64,000 nucleotides of DNA, from assembly GCA_961205875.1 (NCBI GenBank), contig OY540819.1, positions 3,350,501 through 3,414,500 on the forward strand, read 5' to 3'. Under the pieces are notes generated by a model. The model was not told the origin of the DNA and made no database searches. It saw nothing but the letters and a program-made list of their open reading frames with translations. The stretch comes from Sialis fuliginosa. Taxonomy: Eukaryota; Arthropoda; Insecta; Megaloptera; Sialidae. Shown here in pieces: positions 32,532-44,424 of the stretch. The translations under genes and the position numbers were made by a program. How positions within the stretch are numbered: position 1 is the stretch's first letter; the number at the start of each line of letters is the position of its first letter.

Positions 32532-32669
32532 CCGTGTTTAGACCGAAAAAACAAAACAGCAACATCGTGTCTTTTTGACAAAAGTGCAATAAACCCTATG
32601 CATTTTTAAATACGACGTGTTTTCAAACACCGTGTTGCTGTTTTGTTTTCTTTGGTGTAAACACTGCAT
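32532..32669. mobile_element. 138-bp MITE
   Basis: AACAAAACAGCAACA (about 32552) and its complement TGTTGCTGTTTTGTT are the core of imperfect inverted arms that begin GCCGTGTTTAGACC and end GGTGTAAACACTGC. Confidence 0.75.
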
Positions 32670-32824
32670 TAAATGAAGTTATTTTTAACGAAAAGTTTGG
32701 ATGAATGTTTGTTCGGAAGCTTCCTATAGATACTCCAGTAAGAGCTTTGACAGCTTCGCCATTTTTAGCCAAACCGGTGGTAATTAGTAAATTTATTATT
32801 ATATTAACAAGTATAAAAACATTA

Positions 32825-33155
32825 ATGTCCGGTATTATAAAAGACCTAACAAAAGCTAGCTAGCAATTACATTCAAATGGGGTATTAATTCTGTACTAGT
32901 ATCTATGGATTAGTTATGGAATTTAGAGCAGTGACACTTCAACTAATTGTAACACAGTTGGCATCTTTGACCGTACAAAATAATTTTCATAACATCACCA
33001 CTGTTTTAATACCGTTTGTATTTACCTACAACGCGTGCGCGAAACTTGTCAAAGTCATCAACAAACTCCAAAAGAACTGTCATATAAGTTTGATATCTCA
33101 GTTGAAAGTGCTTGCTAGCTAACAAATTTGTTAGGTCTTTTATAATACCGGACAT
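32825..33155 (+). mobile_element. Family L MITE, copy 1
   Basis: The ends ATGTCCGGTATTATAAAAGA and its complement extend into GCTAGCTAGCAA/TTGCTAGCTAAC. The second copy at 60373-60686 is inverted. A 68-codon frame inside (32916-33122) is a by-product. Confidence 0.85.
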
Positions 33156-34179
33156 AAATTAATATTGAACATTAAATCCGTCGATATGTCGTTTCTTTGT
33201 TAAAATTTAATACTTTCCGTTGTTGTATTAGTACTTATAAGGGCAGTTTTTTAAATTTTATGACGAAACGCTCCTACAGATTTTAATAAAAAACTATCAA
33301 ACAGCAAAGGGTTATTATTCTGATGTGTGATAAAAAATTAAAAAAGATTGAACATTTTGTTTTTGAAATACAACTTGTATTTCAAATACAAAATGGTCAA
33401 TCATTTTGTTTATAAAATACATGTTGTATTTCAATATGAAAGTCGATAATGGGTCGATTTCCTATATCAACCAATATTTATTTAGACCAAATCACAAAAT
33501 TTTCTTCAACCTCGACAATTTTTATCACAACTAAGTGAATCTGCAATTTTTTTTAATTAGTATAATCTGTATCTTACAAGTAAAGAATCGTGTATCTATA
33601 GTTCTATGTATATTATATTTCTGTTATATTTGGGATAATAATTAATATTCTATGTATATTCACTGAAGTACAGACATATATTTTAACCAAATCATTCTTC
33701 TAGTTCATCCCGTATAAACGCACTAAACAGCACACATTTTAAATGTGTGTGTTTTATTCGTTTTGAAAACGACATGCTTTATTTCCATAATCTTTATGAC
33801 TCTCCATCACAAATTGTATTTACCAAGAAAACTTTTAATGATTAAAAAATCTGATCGTAAATAGTGTAAAAGCAATAAACGTCAAACAAGCAGTCTTGAT
33901 AACATTGTGATGTATATATGTATTTTACAGTGGCGCTCTCTATGTAAGGAAAAAAGAAATATGTCAAAAATACAACTTACTATAAATATATGAACGTCTA
34001 ATGAAAACCACAAGATTGTTGTAGAAATATTAATTTAATAATTAGATAAATATATATTTAAACTTATAATTTATTTTATACTATCAAGTGTAAGCAGTTT
34101 ATCAACATGAGTATGTATTTTACATTTTTAAGTCGTTTTTCAGTCATTATATTTTTTACAGTTTCTAATTGTTTCAATT
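33156..34179. other. AT-rich interval
   Basis: Contains a 25-bp odd palindrome at 33362-33386 (TTTGAAATACAA, C, TTGTATTTCAAA), partly echoed about 60 bp later. No gene recognised. Confidence 0.4.
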
Positions 34180-34381
34180 TGACACGAAAACCACTCATGC
34201 ATACCGATTTTTATGGTACTTTTACTGTTCGAAAATATAAGACTCTAGAACAAGTAGTGTAGGCTATATATGATAGTTAGGGCAGGCCCATATTAAAAAA
34301 ATATATAATTGCTATTTCTAATAGTATGTACAAGGTTTTGGTTTCGAAATAAACGCGGGCGAAGCCGCAGGGAATAACTAG
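34180..34381 (+). mobile_element. Helitron-like 3' end
   Basis: Hairpin GCGGGCGAAGCCGC (34355-34368), nine bases, then CTAG before T (34378-34382). This is the clearest of three such termini in the window and a text I associate with Lepidoptera. The 5' border is not defined. Confidence 0.6.
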
Positions 34382-35194
34382 TAATTAATAAAATTAATTT
34401 GGTAACTTAATGTAGGTTCCCCATCCTTAAACTAACTGAAAAATAAAATAAATAAATTCCTATCTATGATTATAATAATTTGCATTGTTAAATTATAAGT
34501 ATAGAAAGATGTTTATTTAACTATATGTCGTATTAAACAAAATATACTGAAAAATATCGTGTGCAGAACATGACATATTTGGGAAATTTCTTTTTAATAG
34601 GTCGTAAATAGTTGGTAGTTTAGTGTGGACAAAAAAGTATAAAATAAAATATAAATTCCCTCTTGATGTAATTTATGTAACGCCACTACTAGTACATACA
34701 ATTAGTTTGTTTATATTTCAGAAACATGATATTTTTATATCTGAGACCAATAAATTCTAAATAAACATTATGTACATCTGACATTCGTTGTATATATCAA
34801 ATATCACGTATATACATGTAAATAAATACATTAAATAATAATTTGATTGATCGTTTCCATATCGAAAACATTTATGTTATTGATGCATACACTATCATAT
34901 GTATATAATTTATTACTTTGTTGAACTGATCGAGATAAAAATGATTCATATATGTTCAGCTTGTTCCAATGATAGAGAATCACGTTTGATGTTTTTCTGT
35001 TGAAAATAAGTTTATTATGGTTGCTATAAAATTATAATTATTTATGTCAAATGCTCTATGATATAATAATTTATAATCAAGCATATTGGTACTGATCAAA
35101 AACTTAACAGACTAACTCAACATTTTGTTGATTTTTATTTTCTTTTACTATGGACTGATGGACTATGAGTATAAGAAAGTACCTATAGCAATGC
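34382..35194. other. AT-rich, no feature recognised
   Basis: Nothing supported. Confidence 0.4.
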
Positions 35195-35560
35195 CAAAAA
35201 AAATCTTAGAATTGATACGTCGATGGAAATATTAATTCTGTCTATTTTGACTATGATGAAAATTAAATTTGGAAAAAAACATTCTATTCAGAGAAAAATT
35301 CAATTTTCTCTTGTTAATTTGGAATTTTTCGAATTATTTTTGAAACGGTGCGTATTAAAAAAATGTTTTAACTAAAAATTTTATCTATAATTTATATTCT
35401 ACTCATTTTTTTTATAAAAAAATAAAATTTAACAATTGCTGGGTTCGTTTTTTATAACCATTTATTAAAAAAATACCTTACAAAAATTACTAAACACTTA
35501 ACAATAAAATTAGTTGAAATTAGTTAAAAACTAAAACATAATGTTTTGAATATGATAATT
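35195..35560 (+). mobile_element. Family N repeat, diverged copy
   Basis: Shares GAATTATTTTTGAAACGGTG and ATCTATAATTTATATTCTAC with 40345-40910, allowing substitutions. The family is weakly palindromic. Borders are approximate. Confidence 0.45.
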
Positions 35561-35945
35561 TTATTTACAAAAATATTTTTACTATTGCATAATAAAAACC
35601 GATAAGCATCGTTTTTTAAATTTACTATTTTACATAACTGATTTTTTTCAGTATGTTGATGTTTTCTGAGAACAGAGATATCAAGGTTCAGTTATAATTA
35701 CATGTTCTGCGCATAATTAATTAAGAAATAAAGTTTTAATATGTGAAGTATATTATGATTATATCTAGTATTTTATAGCTTCATTAAATTAAATAACTTA
35801 AAACTTATCGTACATGCATTTTATTTTGCATACAAATATAATTAATTTTTTCATAGTTTTCATACTTCTTTCATTTTAAATTGATTAAAATCAAATGTAG
35901 ATAACCTATTTTGGATTCCTTAACAGAATAAGAATTCACTAGGTA

Positions 35946-36560
35946 TTATCAGGATTGTACTACATGGGCTTAAAAAACTTTTATTCTTCGACATAATCTC
36001 CATCTAGAGTAATGCACTTGTTCCAACGGTCCTCTAACATTTCGATACCGGTCTTATAGTGGTTCGCATCAAGTCCCTCAAAATAGGCGTTTGTTCCAAT
36101 TTGAGAGTAAAATCTTTTGCCAGTGAGCCATATTTTCAATTTCGGAAAATGGTATTAGTCGCTGTGGACAAGGTCAGGAGAATATGGTGGGCGTGGAAAC
36201 AATTCATAGCGCAATTGTTTAAAATCAGTCGTAACGTGAGCCTTGTGAGATGGTGTATTGTCTTACAATTAGTGAAACAGAATTTTTGGTATCCATCGCG
36301 TGCAAAGCTTTTTCATATGTAAACATTTATGAAGGATATGACCAACACGTTCCTTTTAGATGCCTTAATGTTTAATCAAAACACGAAATTCACTTTTTTC
36401 CATGATTACAAAAATAACAAAAGTAGTGTCACTTCGAAAGCTATAACTTGAACAAGAGTACATAAAATGTCATGACATTTTGATAGCATTCTAGTTAAAG
36501 ATGGTACTCTTCAGGAAGCATAAGGATTTTTTGTTTATGTAGCCATCTGTATGTCAGGCC
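35946..36560 (-). pseudogene. Decayed, internally deleted mariner-family transposase
   Basis: On the minus strand, fragments of a mariner (Tc1/mariner) transposase appear in order. Near 36400 is a start with MEKSEFRVLIKH. Then comes HMKKLCTRWIPKIL from the middle of the protein, then DNTPSHKAHVTTDF and PPYSPDLVHSD from the catalytic domain, then a C-terminal NAYFEGLDANHYKTGIEMLE followed by RWNKCITLDGDYVEE and a stop near 35995. In-frame stops interrupt it and two large internal deletions remove most of the catalytic core. The region is nonfunctional. The plus ORF 36059-36322 is its shadow. Confidence 0.85.
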
Positions 36561-37388
36561 AAGGATTTTTCAGCTAATGTAGTAGATATAAAACAATTAG
36601 TTATACAATTTGCATCACATTCATGATGTCCAATTAATCGTTTTCTGAAGGACATTAATACAGTAATATTTTATCAGTGAAATTTATTGCAACTAAAGGG
36701 TTAAATAAAAATAAATACAATGAACCAATAAGTATGGTTTCATTACGAACAATTATTTTAGAATTCGTGATCGAAGTGCAGTAATTAAGTTCATTCGAGT
36801 AAAATAACATTTAAGTTTGCTTAAACAAATTGACTTTATCGGTCACAACAGGCGGGATGTTTATTTAAACAAAACGTGACCAAAACTGATCAACAAAATA
36901 CACAATTAGATTTACGTCTCGACTTTCTGCCGATATATTTGTCAGATTTGATGTATCGCTATTTAAAAGGTTATTTTTTAATACCCATAAAACACTTTGA
37001 TCGGCTGGTTCTTTTGCGTTCAATATTTTAACTTTAACCCTCTCGATGCTAAACGTTTAGTTTAAAAATTATTAGCTTTTTGTCAATTTGACAATAACTA
37101 CATATAAGATATCTGAAAACAAAAAGTATATTGGTCTCTGATTTCAAAATTTTTTACTCTTTGTTCCGGATATGTCCTTTGATAATTCATGAACCACTGG
37201 ACGGAATTTAATGAAACTTGATTTGTTACTTGATTAGATCATCAAAATCATGATATCAAAAAATGAATTTTTTTTTGGAATATATCTCATTTTTGTAAAG
37301 CTTTAGGTACTTATAAATTTTATATGAAAAGATCATTTTGTAGTAAAATTTTCCTTTTCAAAGATATATTTTCGATTATATGAGGAAG
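36561..37388. other. Unassigned interval
   Basis: The stretch at 37170-37430 has a CATGAACCACTGGACGG phrase resembling tails of dispersed insect repeats. No gene recognised. Confidence 0.35.
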
Positions 37389-37597
37389 TACAGTGAAATG
37401 TAGAAGTGGTCATCCAGTTTTCATTCAAATTCGCGTATCACAAACTTAGTAGGTTCGTTCCATTTGATTATTATAATATTTAAATCATTTTTCTATGTAC
37501 CAAACAAATATATTTTGAAATTCATTTGTTAGATAAAGAAATACTCTTCGTTTATAGTATTCATATATATTTGTGCGATTAAATTATTATGTATAAT
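37389..37597 (-). mobile_element. Family A MITE, partial reverse copy
   Basis: It starts TACAGTGAAATGTAGAAGTG, matching the reverse complement of the 1-254 copy, and breaks off at ATTAAATTATTATGTA, next to family K. Confidence 0.8.
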
Positions 37598-37603
37598 ATA
37601 TGT

Positions 37604-38016
37604 AAATAAAGGTTTAATCGCAAAAATTGAACCCTTTTAAAAGTAATTTTGAATTTGACGCCAAAACCCTCGCAGGTGTCATAGTGCATTTGTAAACACT
37701 CCTTGTCAACAATAATAAATCCTTGTTCCATCGCTAACGTTTCTCCGTTTTAGTTTTGGTAACACAAAACTGAGCAAATTGATAATTTAAAACCACAAAA
37801 TAATTTATAAACAGTGCAAATATTAATACTTAAGCGTCATTCGCTCTGATTGGTGTTCCATCTAACATGGCGGATTGCTGTATTTTGTATTTTTATTTTA
37901 TCAAAAATTATATTAATCTCGCTTTTAATATAAAAATAATTTTTTAGAATCTTTTTGACCTATTTCATTTTTTAAAATCGTAATTTCAATGATACTTTGT
38001 TACTGGCATCATGCAT
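37604..38016 (-). mobile_element. Family K repeat, copy 2
   Basis: Reverse complement of 28761-29214 with substitutions and small indels. The adjoining family A fragment suggests one inserted next to or into the other. Confidence 0.8.
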
Positions 38017-38039
38017 ATTTACGAATTTAATTTTTTTAG

Positions 38040-38460
38040 TTCAAAGTTTTAGTGCCACTTATCTAATGTCAACTAGCAATCCTTATCCTTTACAATACTC
38101 AACTCTCCCATGAAGCCCGTCCTAGATCTGCCGCTACCTCTACGTTTAAGTATTCAGAGTGTTTCCTTTTGATGTTTTACAAGTGGTCGGTGTCAGTGCT
38201 TAATGGCCGCCGCTTTATCAGCTGTAATAAATAAGTTTTAATGGCCGTGAAGGCGGCTGGGTATCGCTGACCCCTCCACACGCGGCTTGTGTACCCCATA
38301 TTTTATCTGCAATGTGAAATTTAATGAAGTAACTATGACTGTTGATGTTATTTTATTTTGTCTAGAATACTTTTTGTTTCTGTTTTGTTCAAAGTGAGGA
38401 ATTGTTTTTTTCTGAGTAGGTGCAATAAAATATAAAGTAAGATTTGACACGGTGTCTTAT
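38040..38460. other. Single-copy GC-richer segment
   Basis: Contains TTAATGGCCG twice (about 38201 and 38238), whose complement CGGCCATTAA includes the GCCAT core bound by Pho/YY1-type factors in insects, and a TTTATCAGCTGTAATAAATA stretch between them. A 70-codon minus frame (38238-38450) has no motif. A regulatory role is inference only. Confidence 0.35.
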
Positions 38461-38645
38461 TCAGGGGCGTGCATAATGTTTTGTACTCTGAGACTGAAAC
38501 TTTTCTTGATATAGATTTCGGTTACGTAAACGAGAATAGTATAAATCGCCTCATTTAGTTATTTCTTGTCAAAATTTAAACTTTGATGAGACAATATTTA
38601 TAGAGAACCCCTATGTAAAGAATATTATTTGACTTTTATAATAAT

Positions 38646-38980
38646 CAGAGCCGGTCTTTACAAGTCTGGCGCCCTGGCCGAGATTTATTTTTCCGCCCTC
38701 TCTCCCCCTAAAAAATGTTAAAAAATCACCGAAAATGTCAATTAAAATTAATAAATTAACAAATAAGTTGAATAATTCATATCTCAGCTTGGCGCGATCT
38801 TACAGACTCCAACTTTTTTTTAAATATAGCTTACATCAATAACTTTAAGACTATCAAATGCCCTAAGACCGTCGAGACCTCCTTCTCCTATTATGAACAA
38901 ATGAAAATTTATAAATTAACAAATAAGTTGATTATTATTTGATCGCCCCCCCCCCCCCCCCCCCCCTAAAGCCGGTACTG
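38646..38980. mobile_element. hAT-type MITE with an exact 8-bp target duplication
   Basis: The ends are CAGAGCCGGTCTT and AAAGCCGGTACTG. ATAATAAT is present immediately on both sides (38638-38645 and 38981-38988). The 8-bp duplication and CAGNG terminus define hAT. A C21 tract (38946-38966) lies near the right end. It is 335 bp and noncoding. Confidence 0.9.
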
Positions 38981-39067
38981 ATAATAATACAAATCCTACG
39001 TCTCTATTTCAGTAGTTTTCATGAAAATATCATATAAATGTCTAATTTCAAATAAAAAACATCTGTC

Positions 39068-39756
39068 AAGTAAATGCACAGTGCTTCCTCGTGCTAAATT
39101 TACCAAAAGTAATTAATTTTTGAACAATTTGAATAAAAACCGATAAAATGTTCAGATAAATTGTCTGGCATTGGTTAACCTTTAATTTGTATAATTTCAG
39201 TAAAAAATATTAGTTCGAAATTTTTTTAAATTTTTTCTTAAATTTTTAATTTTTTGACAATTTTGATCTAAATCTAAATTAAAAAAAAAACACCATTTTT
39301 TAAAGCAAATTGAGATAAATCTTTGTAAGGGAATATTTTACAGCAAACGTTGTAAATCTATATTATAGGAAAATTAATGCTCTACAAAAAAGATTCTACT
39401 TATAAAATTTTCACGTAACATGTGTGAGATATCTTGAAAAAATAAATATTTTGGGATGTCACTCCTCCCCCTTACACACGATTTTGATGATTGTAAAATG
39501 GGACTGTCCTCAAGCCAGACCCAACCATCCAACCAAGTTTCATTAATATCGGTTTAGTGGTTCGTGACTTATGCATGTGACAAGGATTCAGGGGACAGAC
39601 AGACTCACACACAGACAGACACGGACCGAAAAGTGTTTGTCTTGACCTGAAACGAAAAAAGATATCAATTTAAAATTTAGAAATCTGAGAACAATTTTTT
39701 TGTCTCATTCTAAAACGATCACAAATCTTCTGGTATCTTCGATATTGCTAGGAAAT
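39068..39756 (+). mobile_element. Family E element, copy 3
   Basis: Begins AAGTAAATGCACAGTGCTTC and ends TTCGATATTGCTAGGAA. It lacks both tandem expansions of the 18741 copy. Noncoding. Confidence 0.8.
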
Positions 39757-40344
39757 AAAATGCAAATTTAAATAAAATATTATAGCATGATCATCTATAA
39801 CTAAAAATAAAATATAAGTAGTTTTGTTCTCCTCAAATAAAAAATAAATTCCACGTCTCTGTTTCAGTAGCTATCATGAAACACTTAAGAATATGTACAA
39901 GCGTCAGTAACAACAACTGGCCATAATTTATCTACAAAGAGATATAATGTTTTATGTAAAAAACCTTCCAGCGTACAAATTGCCAAAAAATACTCTTTTT
40001 TTATTGTGAATAATAAATAAATTAAATCTGTTATCTTCTCTTCGCCGCGGCTTGTCATGTTACGTGTCGGCGTTCACTTAAAATATATAAACTCTTTATA
40101 AATTCAGTGGGAGTGATTATAAGAAAAATATGAATAAAATAAATAAAAGTATTGGCTACCTACGATAAATTTTATTATTTTCAATTATTATTTATATCCA
40201 CGATCTTAGATCTTAACATGAGAACTGTTTAAAAGAGGTTATATCTAATGTACTAACTAAATTTTGACATTTTTACTTTCTTATACCATGTATATGTAAT
40301 ATTGTAATATACATTAGTATAAGTAATTATAGTGAAGCCGAGTT
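39757..40344. other. AT-rich, no feature recognised
   Basis: A short less AT-rich patch at 40040-40075; nothing else. Confidence 0.35.
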
Positions 40345-40910
40345 TTTACGATCTCCGGATTTTGACGGAATTATCTATTTTGACCTTCCCTGAATCCATT
40401 CTGACTATTTTCACCATGATGTCTGTGTGTCCGTCAGTCAGTCTGTCTGTCTGTAGGCGCTGTAACTCAAATACGACAAATCGTAGAAGGGTGATATTTT
40501 ATATTTAAGATTAATTTTTGGCTAGGAAGAAAACGTCCTATTTTTGAAAACGATCTTTCAACCGGATACGCGGGGATGTTTACCTACGTCGATTTTTTAA
40601 TTTTTTGAATTACTCTGAAACAGTGCGAAATAGAGAAAAATGGTCAAGTTAAAAAATGTAGGTAATATCTATATCTATAATTTATGTTCTATTCATTTTT
40701 TTGTAAAAACGAATTTTTGAAAAAAAATTTTATTATAATTCAAATGGTTCATAACAGAGAAAAAAATGTATGGGGAATAAATTATAGTTAATATTATACT
40801 CGACATTTTTTATCTAAAACATTTTTTTCTTATTTCAAAAATAATTCAAAAATCCAAAAATTTACAAGAGTAAACATCCGTTTTCAGTTATTACGTTAAA
40901 AAAAACACTT
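40345..40910 (+). mobile_element. Family N repeat, best-preserved copy
   Basis: Starts near a GTCTGTGTGTCCGTCAGTC tract and contains GGGGATGTTTAC (about 40571) and its partner GTAAACATCC (about 40871) as inverted blocks. It resembles 10915-11370 and 35195-35560. Noncoding. Confidence 0.55.
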
Positions 40911-41006
40911 GTTATATGTATAAATATATAATTATTCATTTTGTTCTTTCTTGTTAGTTTGTTAGAAATGTTTTACTAAACTAAGAATAACGTATACAAT
41001 TCACTG

Positions 41007-41026
41007 TTAGGTTAGGTTAGGTTAGG
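41007..41026 (+). repeat. Interstitial TTAGG tetramer
   Basis: Four perfect tandem TTAGG units, the canonical insect telomere repeat, in otherwise ordinary sequence. Confidence 0.8.
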
Positions 41027-41576
41027 TATAAGAAAGTCCCGTGGTTCCTAAGGCAGATATTTTTTTATTGACTTAATTGATGTATAAACATCATAAAAAT
41101 GATATTCAAAAGAAATTATAAGCGAACATTTTATTTTTTATTTTTAGAGCTCACTTTCCAAAGTGTCTTTGAATGAACGAAACAACCTAGATAGTGAAAG
41201 TGGTGAAAAATGAATGATAAAGAGTATATGGTAATGTAAAGGTCCGTAATTCGGTCTCAAGCCAAAACAGAAGCAAAATAAGCAACCGAAAACCGCCAAA
41301 CCGACATAATCTCGAAAAAAAGTCAAAACTCACTTCGATATTTGCATGTAGTAAAACAGTTTTCAAACTTTAAACTCATTTTTATCGAAACCACGTTTTT
41401 AAAAACTGCGGAAAACGTATCTTGGACGTTTTCCATCCGATCGACATGAAATTTTAATTGTAACGATTGGTTAACAATTACAGTTTTTATAAACGATTAA
41501 GGTCGTTTTTTTTCGTAAAAAACGCGATTTTTTGTTTCAAATGATCCAAAATTTTCAAAAAAGATATTTTTTTAAT
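41027..41576. other. Unassigned interval
   Basis: A 60-codon minus frame (41144-41326) has no motif. 41330-41560 has TTTTCCATCCGATCGACATG text reminiscent of palindromic repeats, but no partner was found. Confidence 0.3.
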
Positions 41577-41829
41577 AATCGTGTGTACTTCGATGAGAAA
41601 ACGTATTTAAATAACAAGATTTTTGTTCTGTTTTCCGTGGAGTACATATTAAAAAAAATGCAACGCTAAAGTCACCATTTTGTTTTATTTTTTATTTTGA
41701 AGATAATACAAATTTTTTTATATGTTTTGAGACATGTATCTACAATAAACTCTCCTTTCATTTGATTGCTTATTTTAATATTCCAAAAAAAAATCCTAAA
41801 AAAAGTATCATTTTCCGAAGTGACGATTT
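41577..41829 (+). mobile_element. Family J MITE, copy 2
   Basis: Inverted ends AATCGTGTGTACTTCGA and CCGAAGTGACGATT; matches 27789-28078. Confidence 0.75.
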
Positions 41830-42414
41830 AATGTAACCTCTTAAGTAATTCAGTACCCAAAAGTTTGATTAGATTTTACTTAAGAACATTTTATATAAAT
41901 ACTGCACATTATAGCCCGTTTCCTGTTGCTCTGTTAAATCCAAATTCAAGCCGTTACATCTCACGTATAAAAAACTACATCATACATGCATTATTATATT
42001 AATTATATATAACCCACATCCTAAATTAAACATAAAAAACCGATACTCACAAACACATCAAGCATTACACAAAAAGGGTAAACACAGACATATACGGGGG
42101 GTCATAAATTAACACTAGTTTTTTCGTACCCCAGAGGAAGTCCCCCTTCACGTATACCTACTACGTGTTGTTTTTTAACTTCCACATACACTTATCTCGA
42201 TGTTTGCGGACACCTTGTGTCATATTTCAAGTGTTGTGACTGTCAAATCCTTGTCACACGGAGATTAATTGAGGTAAAATGACACCTTTCTTTGTTGCTC
42301 CCTTCGTTTCGTTCGCACCCGAATGTAGTGTTGACGGTGAGTGGCATGGAGTAGTATAGTTGGTAATAGAATTCATCCATAATTAAATATAGAATATGGA
42401 ATACTGTAGGTATA
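41830..42414. other. Single-copy interval, GC-richer at 42080-42360
   Basis: Contains a donor-like GACGGTGAGTGG at about 42333. No ORF of 60 codons or more. It may be host sequence. Confidence 0.3.
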
Positions 42415-42953
42415 TAAGATACTGGCGCCAGTCTTAGATATGACTCCAGTAATGGCTATTTTTAAATTAAATGTATTGAATTAGAAATTGACTACTGCCA
42501 TTTCTGAATATTAATCTACATATATACATTTAAATGTCTTACAGTGTGATTTGATGACAATTGCTCAATAGGTATCAAAATGATTGACATTTAAACTAAT
42601 TATTAGTATAATTTATTTATTATTATATTATCATAGAAACTGCTTTACATTGTTTCAATTTTTTTTGTCGTAGTAATTATCATTTTTTACTAATCATTAG
42701 CAAGTGTCCATCACTGCGTGCCCGTTACTGGTTTTATTTTATCCATTACTGGAGAAAAAATATAAACAAAATTAAAGGTTATAATTTAAAAAACAAACTA
42801 TATTTGCGGACTTTGGTAATTAAATTGATTAAATAAAGAGTTACTTATTTTATTAGTAGCATGAGTTCATGAGAATTACAAAAAATAAGCCCGTCAATCA
42901 CAAAAACAGTAAACCTTGCTCTTATAGTGGCCATAACTGGTACCAGTACATTA
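42415..42953 (+). mobile_element. Family C MITE, copy 4
   Basis: Left end TAAGATACTGGCGCCAGTCT, right end ACTGGTACCAGTACATTA. Here the subterminal ACTGGCGCCAGT is a perfect 12-bp palindrome. It aligns along its length to 30376-30909. Confidence 0.85.
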
Positions 42954-43563
42954 TGGTCCAATGCATTTTCTAGACAGACCAACAAATGTAAACAGATAGT
43001 TTTGTTTTGTTGTGTAAAAATTCATTATAATTGAAGATAATTAGTACTTTTTGACTTCTCAATTTTCTTATTCCGACGGCTATAATAAGGTTGGACATTT
43101 CTAGTTTGAAATATCAGAAGTCGAAATCAAACAGCATAAAATCTTAACAGGTCATAGATCTGTACAAATGTTATTTAACATATAGTGCATCTAATTTAAG
43201 TGGTATAAATTAAAAACGGTTAGAAAATAGAGTAATAAATTTTGAGAGCCAATTATTTTATACCTTGTTGTGTCAATGTAGTTACACGTTGTACGTAGAA
43301 CAAATCTACTAACTCGAAATGGAATTTATTATGTTGCCGACTGGATAATTATTTTATTTTACGCTACGCCGCATTCACGAAAATGCCAATTAGTGTGAAT
43401 AACATAGATGCAAAAACACTTTTACGTACAGAGGTGTATTCAGTATGAGATCATTCATAATACTCGTACTATTTTTCATTAGTTTATTTCATTTTAAAAT
43501 TATCTTTTATAACCAAGAAATTATTAGTATCGCTAGCTAGGGCGTTATTCCAGGTTTGGTGTA
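42954..43563. other. Unassigned interval
   Basis: AT-rich, nothing recognised. Confidence 0.35.
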
Positions 43564-44412
43564 AATTTTTCGAAACACAATTTTTCGAAACACAATTTTT
43601 TGAATCACAATTTTTCGAATCACAATTCTTCGAAACACAATTTTTCGAAATACAATTTTTCGAATCACAATTTTTCGAATCACAATTCTTCGAAACACAA
43701 TTTTTCGAAATACAATTTTTCGAATCACACTTTTTCGAATCACAATTCTTCGAATAAAAAATTTTTCGAATGAACAATTTTTCGAAAAATTTAAGTTTTA
43801 TTGTTCAAATTTTATTTAGTAAATAAAAAATTAAGTAAAGTAATATTTGGACATTTTACGATGTACTTAATAAACAAAAAGCCATGTAATTTATTTAGGT
43901 ACATACATGCATATGTTAATACATATACAGTTCGTGAGAGGGCTGGCTAATCCTCTCTTCAATAAATTAATTTTGTTTAATGTTAATAATAACATACGCG
44001 TAAAAAAGAACATTTTTTGGGATTTAAAAAACATAAAAGAAAATCGCTTAAATTGAATTTATTAATAAACCAACTTTCAAAAAACATGCAAATACAACTT
44101 AAATATATGTATTTCGTAAAATGTTCAAATATTACTTTACTTTATATTTTATTACTAAATAAAAGTTTGAACAAAAATTGTTTTGCTTTTTCTTTATTCT
44201 TTCTCATTTCTACCTTTATCAAATTTTGTATAAAACTTAATTTGAAAAACCCAAAACTTAATTTTTTCGAAAAATTGTTCATTCGAAAAATTGTGCATTC
44301 GAAGAATTGTGATTCGAAAAATTGTGTTTCGAAAAATTGTGTTTCGAAAAATTGTGTTTCGAAAAATTGTGTTTCGAAAAACTGTGCTTCGAAAAATTGT
44401 GTTTCGAAAAAC
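43564..44412. mobile_element. Foldback-type element with tandem-repeat inverted ends
   Basis: The left end (43564-43790) is about 15 units of a 15-bp repeat of type CGAATCACAATTTTT. The right end (44262-44412) is about ten units of its complement. The left array shows a 60-bp higher-order unit of four variants. Inverted symmetry continues inward for about 70 bp (AAGTAAAGTAATATTTG near 43834 and its complement near 44130). Because 15 is divisible by three, ORFs on both strands (43484-43777, 43537-43743, 44017-44511, 44142-44636, 44194-44436, 44322-44534) read 5-residue repeats such as SKNCV or FEKLC; these are artefacts. The layout resembles Drosophila FB elements; homology is not implied. Confidence 0.9.
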
Positions 44413-44424
44413 TCGCCGGATACC

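Noticed and set aside
32916-33122. ORFs inside family L as a conserved protein
   Set aside because: The homologous copy at 60373 lacks the same intact frame, and the sequence is bounded by MITE ends.
36059-36322. The 87-codon plus-strand ORF
   Set aside because: It is the antisense shadow of the mariner transposase remnant.
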